Below, piece by piece: positions 15,081 to 22,683 of a DNA stretch of 28,804 bases (position 1 is the first letter of the stretch; the number at the start of each line of letters is the position of its first letter). The stretch is from an uncultured Erysipelotrichaceae bacterium (GTDB lineage Bacteria > Bacillota_I > Bacilli_A > Erysipelotrichales > Erysipelotrichaceae), in contig CACZPD010000163.1 in the NCBI GenBank assembly GCA_902782955.1, positions 1 through 28,804 of the forward strand. The letters run 5' to 3'. Under the pieces are notes generated by a model. The model had not been told where the DNA came from, made no database searches, and was given only the letters and a program-made list of their open reading frames with translations. Made by a program: the position numbers and the translations under genes.

Positions 15081-15842
15081 CTACAGGGACAGATCAATCT
15101 CCAATGATATCGGGCAGTGATCCGAACCCTGCACCTGGTCATGAATGGACGATTCCCTTACGGCATTCATCAGCCGCTCCGATACAACAAAATAATCGAT
15201 CCTCCATCCGGCATTTCTTTCCCTTGACTTGAAACGATAGCTCCACCAGGAATACTGCACCTTTTCCGGATACAGTTCCCGGAACGTATCCTTAAATCCC
15301 GCGTCGAGCAGCCGGGAGAATTTTTCCCTCTCCTCATCCGTAAAGCCGGCATTTCTGCGGTTGCTCTGGGGATTGCGGATATCGATCTCCGCATGCGCGA
15401 CGTTGAGATCACCGGTATAGATGACCGGCTTGATCTGATCGAGGGCAGACAGATGCTTCTTCAGCATCTCCTCCCATTCCATCCGGTAGTCCAGTCTTTT
15501 CAGCCCATCCTGCGAATTGGGCACATAAGCACATACAAACCAGAAATCCGGATATTCGAGCGTGATCACCCTGCCTTCGTTTGTGACATCACCTTCGATA
15601 TCGTACGAGACAGACAGCGGTTCATGCCTGGTATAGACCAGTGTGCCGGAATAGCCTTTCTTTTCCGCGCTGTTCATGTATTCCAGATAGCCGTCAAAAT
15701 GCATGGCTTCTTCCATCTGGTCCGGCTGCATCTTCGTTTCCTGCAGGGCAAAGAAATCCGCATCCGTTTCCCGGAAAAAATCCGCAAATCCTTTCTTCAT
15801 GCAGGCCCGCAGCCCGTTCACATTCCAGGATACAAATTTCAT
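15081..15842 (-). CDS. xth: Exodeoxyribonuclease III / AP endonuclease
   Basis: This base-excision repair enzyme incises abasic sites and removes 3' blocks. The 253 residues match the ExoA/XthA group. Motifs are [13 protein letters not shown] (Asn7), LQETK (metal Glu35), YTGDLNVAH (Asp and Asn), and the final GSDHCPISLEI with catalytic Asp-His. The frame extends to 15875, but the ATG at 15842 overlaps the pepP stop as ATGA and gives the family N-terminus. It is therefore cotranscribed with pepP. Confidence 0.95.
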   Translation of the reverse strand: MKFVSWNVNGLRACMKKGFADFFRETDADFFALQETKMQPDQMEEAMHFDGYLEYMNSAEKKGYSGTLVYTRHEPLSVSYDIEGDVTNEGRVITLEYPDFWFVCAYVPNSQDGLKRLDYRMEWEEMLKKHLSALDQIKPVIYTGDLNVAHAEIDIRNPQSNRRNAGFTDEEREKFSRLLDAGFKDTFRELYPEKVQYSWWSYRFKSRERNAGWRIDYFVVSERLMNAVRESSIHDQVQGSDHCPISLEIDLSL

Positions 15843-17638
15843 TTTCCGATCCGCCTTGTTTCCTTCTTCAGCCATTCCTGTTCCTCCGCATCCAGATACG
15901 GGCTCAGGATATCGTATACCGCGGAATGGTATTCATTGATCTGCCGGATCTCGTCTTCATTCAGAAGGCTCACGTCGATCGCATCCGGTTCATACGGACA
16001 ATATGTCACATTCTCAAAATACATGAACTGGCCGTAGAAATTCTTTGTGCCTTTCCTGACGAGCAGTTCGTTCTCGATCCGGACGCCGAGCTCACGCGGC
16101 AGGTATACGCCCGGTTCATCCGTAACGATCATGCCTTCTTCGAGCTTCACTGCCGGACGCATCCGGGTAAAGCCCCAGGCGACGCTCTGCGGCCCTTCAT
16201 GGACACTGAGTACATGTCCGACACCGTGTCCTGTGCCGCACTGGTAGTCGATATCGATATTCCACAGCGGTCCCCGGGCCAGGATATCCAGATTCTGTCC
16301 GGTCGTGCCGTACAGGAAACGCGCGTTTGCCAGGGCGAGATGCCCTTTCAGGACGAGTGTATAATACCGCTTCTCATCATCGCTCAGCTCTCCGAGCGCG
16401 ATGGTGCGGGTAATATCCGTCGTTCCGTCCTTGTAGGTCCCGCCGGAGTCCACCAGCAGGAATCCTTCCGGAGACAGCTGCGCATTGGTTTCCGGGGAAG
16501 CGCTGTAATGCATCATGGCCGCGTTTCCCTTATAGGCGGAAATAGTCGGGAATGATGGTTCGATATAATCCTTCCCTTCCGCCCTCAAAGCATAGAGATG
16601 ATCCTCCGCGCTGATCTCGCTCATCGGGATCCTGCCGATATTCTCCTTCACCCATTTGATGAACTTCACCATGGCAACGCCGTCCTTGACGTGGGCATTG
16701 CGCAGGCATTTCATTTCCGTTTTGTTCTTGACAGCCCGGAACATGCCGACAGGAGAGGGTGCGTTCTTTATGGTATTGGAAGGATCGATCATCGATTCGA
16801 GATACGCGTTCAGCTGTCTCAGATTTGCCCAGATCGTCTTGTTCTTCAGCTTTTTCAGGTCCTTTTCCAGACCGTTGTACGGTTTTACGCTGACGCCTGC
16901 CTCAGCCAGGTATTTTCCTGTCTTCGGCGTGATCTTTTCCGCGTCGGCATAGTAGTATACCTTCCGCATCGTCACCATCGCAAAGGCATACACGACCGGC
17001 GTGCATTCAATGTCATTGCCTCTGATATTCAGCATCCAGCACGGATCTTCCAGTGCCGTCAGGATCAGCACGTCAGCGTCGTTTTTCTTCATCTCCTCAC
17101 GTACGCGGGCGATCCTCTCTTCCGCGGATTCACCGGTATATTTTTTGGCCAGCACAAAGATCTTTTCCTTCGGCATAGGCGGCCTTTCATCTCCCCAGAC
17201 CATGCCGGCAAGATCTTCATCCATTTTGATCACCGCGTTCTTTTCCGCCAGCTGTTTTGCCAGATGCTTTGCGGCAGAAACCGATACGACTTTCCCGTCA
17301 AAACCGAGCACACCGTTTTCCGGTGTTTCCGAGACCAGAAAATCCAGGGGATCCGGCACGCCTTCCTGACGCATCCGCATCAGCTCCACACCGGTTCCTT
17401 TCAGTTCATCTTCCGCCTGCGTAAAATATCTTCCGTCTGTCCAGAGTCCGGCAAACTTTTCTGTTACGATCGTGCAGCCGGATTCTCCGGAAAATCCCGA
17501 CATCCATGATTTGCACTTAAAGTAATCTGCCGTATATTCGTCCGAGAGATGGTCATCCCCGTTCGGAATATAATAGACATCGATATTCTTTGCCTTCATC
17601 AGTGCACGCAGACGTGCGATTCTTTCTTTTACTTCCAT
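15839..17638 (-). CDS. pepP: Xaa-Pro aminopeptidase, long form (M24B)
   Basis: This cytoplasmic dimetal enzyme removes the first residue of peptides with proline second. It has 599 residues from the ATG at 17638 and is the three-domain type, like eukaryotic XPNPEP1. Metal motifs are [19 protein letters not shown] (two Asp), [16 protein letters not shown] (His) and TDEPGVYLP...IENELL (two Glu). The N-terminus [14 protein letters not shown] fits the family. A TTG at 17656 has AAAGGAG 12 nt upstream, while the ATG has no site of its own, so the start is uncertain. A GGACA/TGTCC hairpin covers the TTG. The exonuclease gene is coupled downstream. Confidence 0.92.
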   Translation of the reverse strand: MEVKERIARLRALMKAKNIDVYYIPNGDDHLSDEYTADYFKCKSWMSGFSGESGCTIVTEKFAGLWTDGRYFTQAEDELKGTGVELMRMRQEGVPDPLDFLVSETPENGVLGFDGKVVSVSAAKHLAKQLAEKNAVIKMDEDLAGMVWGDERPPMPKEKIFVLAKKYTGESAEERIARVREEMKKNDADVLILTALEDPCWMLNIRGNDIECTPVVYAFAMVTMRKVYYYADAEKITPKTGKYLAEAGVSVKPYNGLEKDLKKLKNKTIWANLRQLNAYLESMIDPSNTIKNAPSPVGMFRAVKNKTEMKCLRNAHVKDGVAMVKFIKWVKENIGRIPMSEISAEDHLYALRAEGKDYIEPSFPTISAYKGNAAMMHYSASPETNAQLSPEGFLLVDSGGTYKDGTTDITRTIALGELSDDEKRYYTLVLKGHLALANARFLYGTTGQNLDILARGPLWNIDIDYQCGTGHGVGHVLSVHEGPQSVAWGFTRMRPAVKLEEGMIVTDEPGVYLPRELGVRIENELLVRKGTKNFYGQFMYFENVTYCPYEPDAIDVSLLNEDEIRQINEYHSAVYDILSPYLDAEEQEWLKKETRRIGK

Positions 17639-17715
17639 TGTCTTTGATACGGACAATATGTCCGCTAACTCCTTTCAACGGCATTCATTTCTGAAAACCG
17701 TAAACCCTATTGAAT

Positions 17716-17721
17716 ATTATA
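17716..17721 (-). promoter_or_regulatory. Possible pepP -10 box
   Basis: TATAAT on the minus strand lies about 70 nt before the chosen pepP start. No good -35 box is visible. Confidence 0.35.
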
Positions 17722-17807
17722 ACCGCAACCGGACTGTTTTTCCTTTATTTAACCCCTTTCATAACATCTGTTTTTGTTTTCCTGTTTTTTCCCCGGCTGT
17801 TTTGAAG

Positions 17808-17813
17808 TACAAT
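17808..17813 (+). promoter_or_regulatory. -10 box before the ATPase-like gene
   Basis: TACAAT ends 9 nt before the ATG at 17823, giving a leader of about 3 nt. The sequence between box and ATG is pyrimidine-rich and has no ribosome binding site. No -35 box is clear. Confidence 0.4.
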
Positions 17814-17822
17814 TTCCTTATT

Positions 17823-19952
17823 ATGAAGAGAACATCCGCAACATTTGTGGTCACCAACCTGCATCTGCAGACAAGCGCAGATACCGTTCTGCGCGCTGTA
17901 CGTGCCCTGGACGGCATTGAGTCCGCTGAGATCGATATCCTTTCCGGTACGATGCAGGTCATATTTGACGAGGAAAAGATCACCCGCGCAGAGATCCGTG
18001 AGGCAGCCGGGAAGACCGGCTATGAAGTGCACAGCGCTTCCCAGTCATTCATCCGGACATCTGAAGACGAGGAATCATTCGACAGCAGGCCTGTCCTGTT
18101 TCTTGCCGGAGGAACATTCCTCCTGCTGGTCTGCGCATTGTTTTCACTGTCTCCCCTGCTTTCCCTGCTGGTCTTATGTGTTTCCCTTTTTCTCTCCCGC
18201 AGCGTCCTTCAGAAATATACCGGCAGACTCGCCGCGTACCCATATCCGTATATACTTAAACTCATCATTTTCATCTCCAGCCTGACCGGCGGCCTCATCC
18301 GCTGGATCAGCGGCGGCAATCCATCCTTCTATTTCCTGTATGCCGCGGTGATCCTGCTGGTATTTGAACTGACGGAACAGATCTGCGGAAGACAGGAAAA
18401 AAACATTTCCCGCAGCGTCTTTGAGACCAGCAGTTCCCGCCTGCCCGCAGATGCCTTGGTATATGAAGGACATACAGAGGAAATGCGCTATCTTGAGGAT
18501 ATCCGGGAAAATGAACTCCTGATCCTGCGTCCGACACAGATCTCGCCGGTGGACGGCACCGTGCTCTCCGGCAGCTGCGTGATGGATGAATCCGCCCTGA
18601 CAGGTAACAGCGCGCCGGTCAGAAAAAAAGAAGGTTCACCTGTCTATGCCGGCAGTAAGTGCATCAGCGGGTCCGTCAAGATCCGGGCAGAACACACCGG
18701 CAGCGATACCGCCGCCATGCATTTCGCCCTCTTTGCGGAAAATACCGCAAATGACAGGGCATTCCCTTCGCCGCTGAAGACCATCGGAAAAACACTTCCG
18801 TTCTATATGATCGCAGGAGCCGCCGCGGCACTTGCAGGATGGTACATGATCCGTCCTGACATGACGGCGGCAGTCTGTACCGGATTATCCGTCCTGTGCG
18901 CGGAAACGCTTCTGTCTTTTTCACAGGCCACCGCCAATACAGTCCTGCAGAATGCCCGCACCGCTGCCGAAAAACATATCCTGTTCCGCAGTGTGCAGGC
19001 ACTCGAAAGTCTCGGCAAAACAGATGTATTTGTCATCGATCAGGATGATGCCCTGACAAGCAAAGCCTACACGGTAACGGATTTCATCCCGGCAGATCCG
19101 GATGATCCTTCCCGGCTGGAATATATAGCATACGCCCTGGAAAGCAGGTCGGAAGACCAGGTCGGCAAAGCCATTGCCCGCTACCTGAAAACCCGCAGTA
19201 TCGTGCATGTCGACGCGGGATCCTTCCGGCAGTTCAACCGCCGGGGAAGGAAAAACCAGGACAGGGATTTCCGTGTTCTGAAGGAAGATCAGATGAAGGC
19301 GGAAGGGATCTCCTTTGACGAATGGAAGGATATAACGGAACAGCTGAAGGCAGACGGAAAACAGATCCTGTTCTTTCTGGCCAACCGGTCATTATGCGGC
19401 ATCATCGCCGTCAGGAAAATGATCCTGACAGACGCGGAAAGCTTCCTTGCCTTTGCCCGTGAGAATGAAACTGAGATCCGGGTGTTCACAAAAGGTGAAG
19501 CCTGTGAATCCGACTATCTCGCCCGGAAACTGCATCTGGACAACGTGATCCATAACGCAGACAAAGAACAGAAACAGAAGCTTCTCACAGAACTGGAAGA
19601 TGCAGGCTCCCTGACCGCGCTTGTTTCCGGAAACAGAATGCATGACCTGCGCAAAGATACCTCAACAGCAGTTGCGATCAATACCGGGGCAGGCATCGAC
19701 CGTGATGACGCGGATGTGCTCCTGACCAGAAACCGTCTGAGTGATCTGAAGGAAGCTGTCCGGATCTCCCAGTCCGCAAACGGCGCTGTCCAGCAGTACC
19801 AGCTGTCTGTCCTGATGTATCATGCCATTGCGGCAGCGGTATTCGGTGCCCTGCTTCCGTCGTTTATCCCGCCTGTTTTCCTGCCGCTTCTGGCATCAGG
19901 CTGCTCGCTTCTCTGCGCAGCGCTGACTTTCCGTCAGAAACCGGGACAGTGA
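17823..19952 (+). CDS. P1B-type ATPase homologue with all catalytic motifs lost (pseudo-transporter)
   Basis: The 709-residue frame is uninterrupted and keeps the heavy-metal ATPase layout: a ferredoxin-like N-terminal domain (about 4-72), roughly eight membrane helices (near 90-128, 145-185, 326-370, 662-703), actuator and P/N domains. Every functional motif is changed. The HMA CxxC is absent (TNLHLQTSAD). TGE reads TGN (260-262). CPC reads CAE (359-361). DKTGTLT reads DQDDALT (406-412). The HP motif reads SEDQ (443-446). GDGxND reads SGNRMHD (602-608). Surrounding structural sequence (DESALTGNS, DADVLL, ISQSANGAVQQ) persists. Phosphorylation and transport are therefore unlikely, while the lack of stops implies a retained role. 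An in-frame extension to 17658 is not used here. Confidence 0.85.
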   Translation: MKRTSATFVVTNLHLQTSADTVLRAVRALDGIESAEIDILSGTMQVIFDEEKITRAEIREAAGKTGYEVHSASQSFIRTSEDEESFDSRPVLFLAGGTFLLLVCALFSLSPLLSLLVLCVSLFLSRSVLQKYTGRLAAYPYPYILKLIIFISSLTGGLIRWISGGNPSFYFLYAAVILLVFELTEQICGRQEKNISRSVFETSSSRLPADALVYEGHTEEMRYLEDIRENELLILRPTQISPVDGTVLSGSCVMDESALTGNSAPVRKKEGSPVYAGSKCISGSVKIRAEHTGSDTAAMHFALFAENTANDRAFPSPLKTIGKTLPFYMIAGAAAALAGWYMIRPDMTAAVCTGLSVLCAETLLSFSQATANTVLQNARTAAEKHILFRSVQALESLGKTDVFVIDQDDALTSKAYTVTDFIPADPDDPSRLEYIAYALESRSEDQVGKAIARYLKTRSIVHVDAGSFRQFNRRGRKNQDRDFRVLKEDQMKAEGISFDEWKDITEQLKADGKQILFFLANRSLCGIIAVRKMILTDAESFLAFARENETEIRVFTKGEACESDYLARKLHLDNVIHNADKEQKQKLLTELEDAGSLTALVSGNRMHDLRKDTSTAVAINTGAGIDRDDADVLLTRNRLSDLKEAVRISQSANGAVQQYQLSVLMYHAIAAAVFGALLPSFIPPVFLPLLASGCSLLCAALTFRQKPGQ

Positions 19953-19964
19953 AGAATATTAACC

Positions 19965-20000
19965 AAAAAAAACAGTATGATCAGGCGGTCATACTGTTTT
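19965..20000. terminator. Bidirectional terminator between ATPase-like and GH1 genes
   Basis: A perfect 12-bp stem (AAAACAGTATGA/TCATACTGTTTT) encloses an 8-nt loop. Eight A on the left make a strong T-run for the minus-strand GH1 gene; TTTTCAGTTTT follows on plus. Confidence 0.92.
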
Positions 20001-20034
20001 CAGTTTTCGGAATATTATCCGTTCAGGAAGAGGC

Positions 20035-21450
20035 TCAGTCCAGATCCTCACCGTTTGTCCGGATCACCTTCTGATACCAGAAGAACGAATCCTTGCGGAT
20101 GCGGGCCAGATCCTTGAGATCCATATCCTCACGGTTGATATAAACGAATCCATAACGTTTGCGGAATCCCTGATGACTAGACAGGAGGTCTTCAAATGAC
20201 CACGGGGAATAACCCATCAGGTCCACACCGTCTTCGATCGCATCGGCACATGCCTCGATATGGGCACGCAGATAATCGATCCGGTAATCATCATGTATTT
20301 TCCCGTCTTCCGTCAGGGTATCCGCCATGCCCAATCCGTTTTCCGTAATGAGCAGCGGCAGATGGTAGCGGCTGTAATAATCATTCAGTACGATCCGGAG
20401 TCCCATCGGATCGATCTGTGCGCCGTATTCACTTGCCTTCAGATTCTCGTTGCGTTCGTCACGGCAGTAACCATACTGGTCAAAATCCACTTCATTGCCG
20501 CGGTATACACGCGAACCGACAGGATGTTCTTCATCTGCCGGCAGATAACTCGCACACAGTGTCCGGTAGTAATTCAAAGCGATATAATCCGGCCTGCCGT
20601 ATTTCAGGATCTCTTCGTCGCCCGGCTGTGTGACCGGGACGATATTCCTGTCTTTCAGATAACGCATATACAGTCCGGAATACTTTCCGTAATAATGCAT
20701 ATCCAGGCAGTAGACTGTTTTCATATAGTCATTCATCTTCGCTGCCCATACATCCTCCGGTTTGTTCGTCAGCGGATATGTGCAGGTCGAAGATACGGCC
20801 GGGCCGATCTTGCCGTCCGGTACGAGTTCATGACATGCCCTGACAGCCAGCGCGTGTGCCAGGAACATATGATAATCCATCTGTGCCCGCTGTTTGTCGG
20901 CTTTCCACGGATCCGGTTCGGTAATATTCATTCTTTCATCTACCCGGATCATCAGGTTCTGTTCGTTTGTAACCTGCCAGTATTTGACGCGGTCACCGTA
21001 TCGTTTGAAACAGGTGCGGGCAAAACGTTCAAACGCATCCACGCATCTGCGGTCTTCCCACCCGTTGTATTTTTCCGCCAGCGCATACGGCAGATCAAAA
21101 TGATACAAGGTCACAAACGGCTGTATGCCATGTGCCTTCAGACAGTCGATCACCTTGTCATAAAACGCCAGTCCTTTTTCATTGATCTCCCCGTCACCAT
21201 CCGGAATGATCCGTGTCCAGGAGAGCGAGAAACGGTATATCTGCATGCCCATTTCAGCCATCAGCGCGATATCCTCTTCCACATGGTGGTAGAAATCGCT
21301 CGCAATTTTGGTATCCGCCTGTTTGTCAGAACGCTTGAAGGAATTGAAATCAGCGACACTCATGCCTTTTCCGTCTTCGTCCCAGCCGCCTTCGATCTGA
21401 AAAGCCGAAGAAGAAGCACCCCACAAAAAATCTTTCGGAAATCTGCTCAT
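20035..21450 (-). CDS. 6-phospho-beta-glucosidase, GH1 family
   Basis: This cytoplasmic retaining glycosidase of 471 residues hydrolyses PTS-phosphorylated beta-glucosides. The N-terminal FLWGASSSAFQIEGG is the GH1 signature. The acid/base is Glu163 in TNEQN and the nucleophile Glu370 in ITENGLG. Near the C-terminus SSHQGFRKRYGFVY resembles the Ser-Lys-Tyr phosphate-binding set of BglA-type enzymes, which supports a phosphorylated substrate. GGAG lies 8 nt before the ATG at 21450. It is preceded by a leader of about 316 nt with a micro-ORF and several hairpins, and ends in the terminator shared with the ATPase-like gene. It appears to complement the GH4 enzyme. Confidence 0.94.
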   Translation of the reverse strand: MSRFPKDFLWGASSSAFQIEGGWDEDGKGMSVADFNSFKRSDKQADTKIASDFYHHVEEDIALMAEMGMQIYRFSLSWTRIIPDGDGEINEKGLAFYDKVIDCLKAHGIQPFVTLYHFDLPYALAEKYNGWEDRRCVDAFERFARTCFKRYGDRVKYWQVTNEQNLMIRVDERMNITEPDPWKADKQRAQMDYHMFLAHALAVRACHELVPDGKIGPAVSSTCTYPLTNKPEDVWAAKMNDYMKTVYCLDMHYYGKYSGLYMRYLKDRNIVPVTQPGDEEILKYGRPDYIALNYYRTLCASYLPADEEHPVGSRVYRGNEVDFDQYGYCRDERNENLKASEYGAQIDPMGLRIVLNDYYSRYHLPLLITENGLGMADTLTEDGKIHDDYRIDYLRAHIEACADAIEDGVDLMGYSPWSFEDLLSSHQGFRKRYGFVYINREDMDLKDLARIRKDSFFWYQKVIRTNGEDLD

Positions 21451-21484
21451 TATGAATACTCCTTTTTTTCTATTATAAAGAAAG

Positions 21485-21510
21485 AATCCCGGATATATCT
21501 ACCCGGGATT
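21485..21510 (-). terminator. GC-rich hairpin at the end of the GH1 leader
   Basis: On the minus strand AATCCCGG pairs with CCGGGATT around a 10-nt loop. The following CTTTCTTT is a poor T-run, so termination would be weak or conditional. A TATAAT at 21477-21472 just beyond it has no good -35 box. Confidence 0.5.
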
Positions 21511-21709
21511 TCTCTGTTCATTTATTTTCTTTTAATGTTCAGAAATTTGCATTTCATTCATATCAGCTTTCGCTGATTTGGTAAAGCTATTCAATTGTCA
21601 GATTGATTTGTCCATTGGTCTGCCCTCATGCAGACTTTCACTTTCTGCTTTGAATCTTTTTTCTCTCGTTTCCAACGAGATCTCTGCATATCTCTGATGG
21701 AAACGGTTA

Positions 21710-21736
21710 CTAGTATTCGAGTAGCACCTTTTTCAT
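21710..21736 (-). CDS. Putative leader peptide MKKVLLEY
   Basis: A strong AGGAGGT (21750-21744) stands 7 nt before an ATG that opens eight codons, MKKVLLEY, closed by TAG and then TAA. The ribosome binding site is in the 3' half of a GTACC-AGGA-GGTAC hairpin. Stem-loops begin within a few nt of the stop codons, the arrangement of translation-controlled attenuators. No stalling motif is known for this peptide. The coding claim rests on the site quality and position only. Confidence 0.5.
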   Translation of the reverse strand: MKKVLLEY

Positions 21737-21772
21737 ACGTTGTACCTCCTGGTACTTTATCTTTACACTTTC

Positions 21773-21800
21773 AATATAGCAAGGAATAAATCAATGTACA
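21773..21800 (-). promoter_or_regulatory. Promoter of the GH1 leader
   Basis: On the minus strand TGTACA and an extended -10 (TGC TATATT, box at 21778-21773) are 16 nt apart. Predicted transcription starts near 21766, 30 nt before the leader peptide ATG. Confidence 0.55.
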
Positions 21801-21803
21801 GTC

Positions 21804-21832
21804 TTCTCAAGCAAATTATTTTGTGGCATAAT
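21804..21832 (+). promoter_or_regulatory. nudC promoter
   Basis: TTCTCA and CATAAT are 17 nt apart, and TGG gives an extended -10. The -35 boxes of this promoter and the divergent GH1 promoter are only 3 nt apart, so one regulator could affect both. Confidence 0.5.
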
Positions 21833-21879
21833 TTATTTGTTAGGGCATTCATGCCTGTTTTTTATATCAGGGGGTACCT

Positions 21880-22683
21880 ATGATACAGGATATATACCCG
21901 CATATTTACCGAAATGAATACAGACCGCATGATCCGGGCGCGGATGATGTCGTCTTTTCCTACAGCGAGGAAGGTCTTCTGGCAAAAGAAGACGGGACAT
22001 TTTTCCGCTTCCGGGATACCGGTGCCGCATATCTTTACACCTATCTTTTTACGATCGATCAGACATCTTTCTTCCTGGCAGATCTGCCGGTATCAGAGGG
22101 ATGTGTCATTCCTGTACGGAGTTTCCGTACCTATAAGCCGAAACATCTCGGCTTTGCGGCAGTGACCGGATGGCAGCTGTGGAAATGGTACCGGTCCAGC
22201 AGGTACTGCGGGGTCTGCGGCACAAGGATGGAACAGGATCTGAAAGAACGCGCAATGTACTGCCCTGCATGCGGGGAAAAAATCTATCCGAAGATCATGC
22301 CTGCCGTAATCGTCGGCGTCCTGTATGAAGATAAGATCCTGGTAACGAAATATGCCGGCAGGACTTATACTCATTATGCCCTCATTGCGGGATTTGCGGA
22401 GATCGGGGAAACGATCGAAGAGACTGTCCGCCGGGAAGTCAAAGAGGAAGCCGGACTGGATGTAACGGATATCGTATATTACAAATCACAGCCCTGGTCA
22501 TTTTCCTCCACCCTGCTTTTCGGATTCTTCTGCAGGGCCCTCAGCCCCGAGATCAAACTGGATAAAACAGAACTCAAAGAAGCGCGCTGGGCTTCGCGTG
22601 ACGAAGAGATCGCCGGTGCCGACGGGACCTCCCTCACCTCCGACATGATGCGCTGCTTTCTGAAAGGAAATATAAATTTATGA
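21880..22683 (+). CDS. nudC: NAD(+)/NADH diphosphatase NudC
   Basis: This Nudix hydrolase splits NAD(H) to NMN(H) and AMP and, in characterised members, removes NAD caps from RNA. The 267 residues contain the zinc ribbon (CGVCG and CPACG), the Nudix box GFAEIGETIEETVRREVKEEAGL, and the NudC-specific SQPW that follows it. Here SQPWPFPxS reads SQPWSFSST. AGGGGG lies 4 nt before the ATG at 21880. The stop overlaps the ATG of the GH13 gene (ATGA), so the two are translated from one message. Confidence 0.94.
   Translation: MIQDIYPHIYRNEYRPHDPGADDVVFSYSEEGLLAKEDGTFFRFRDTGAAYLYTYLFTIDQTSFFLADLPVSEGCVIPVRSFRTYKPKHLGFAAVTGWQLWKWYRSSRYCGVCGTRMEQDLKERAMYCPACGEKIYPKIMPAVIVGVLYEDKILVTKYAGRTYTHYALIAGFAEIGETIEETVRREVKEEAGLDVTDIVYYKSQPWSFSSTLLFGFFCRALSPEIKLDKTELKEARWASRDEEIAGADGTSLTSDMMRCFLKGNINL

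Larger units (their letters stand above)
21451..21766 (-). ncRNA. Structured leader RNA upstream of the GH1 gene (candidate attenuator)
   Basis: On the minus strand a promoter near 21773-21800 is followed by about 316 nt before the GH1 start. In order it holds a ribosome binding site inside a small hairpin, an eight-codon ORF, competing hairpins around 21665-21705, a GTCTGC/GCAGAC hairpin (21618-21635), a GNRA-capped ATCAGC/GCTGAT hairpin (21562-21577), and a last GC-rich hairpin at 21485-21510. I recognise no known riboswitch, T-box or BglG-type antiterminator sequence. It may be a cis-acting attenuator or a separate small RNA. Confidence 0.55.

Noticed and set aside
13995..15107. Open frame of 370 codons opposite pepV
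   Set aside because: It is antisense to an intact M20 dipeptidase, and the translation shows no family motifs.
21451..21766. T-box or BglG-type antiterminator leader before the GH1 gene
   Set aside because: The conserved T-box sequence (GGNUGGNACCRCG) and the RAT-type antiterminator sequence are not present.
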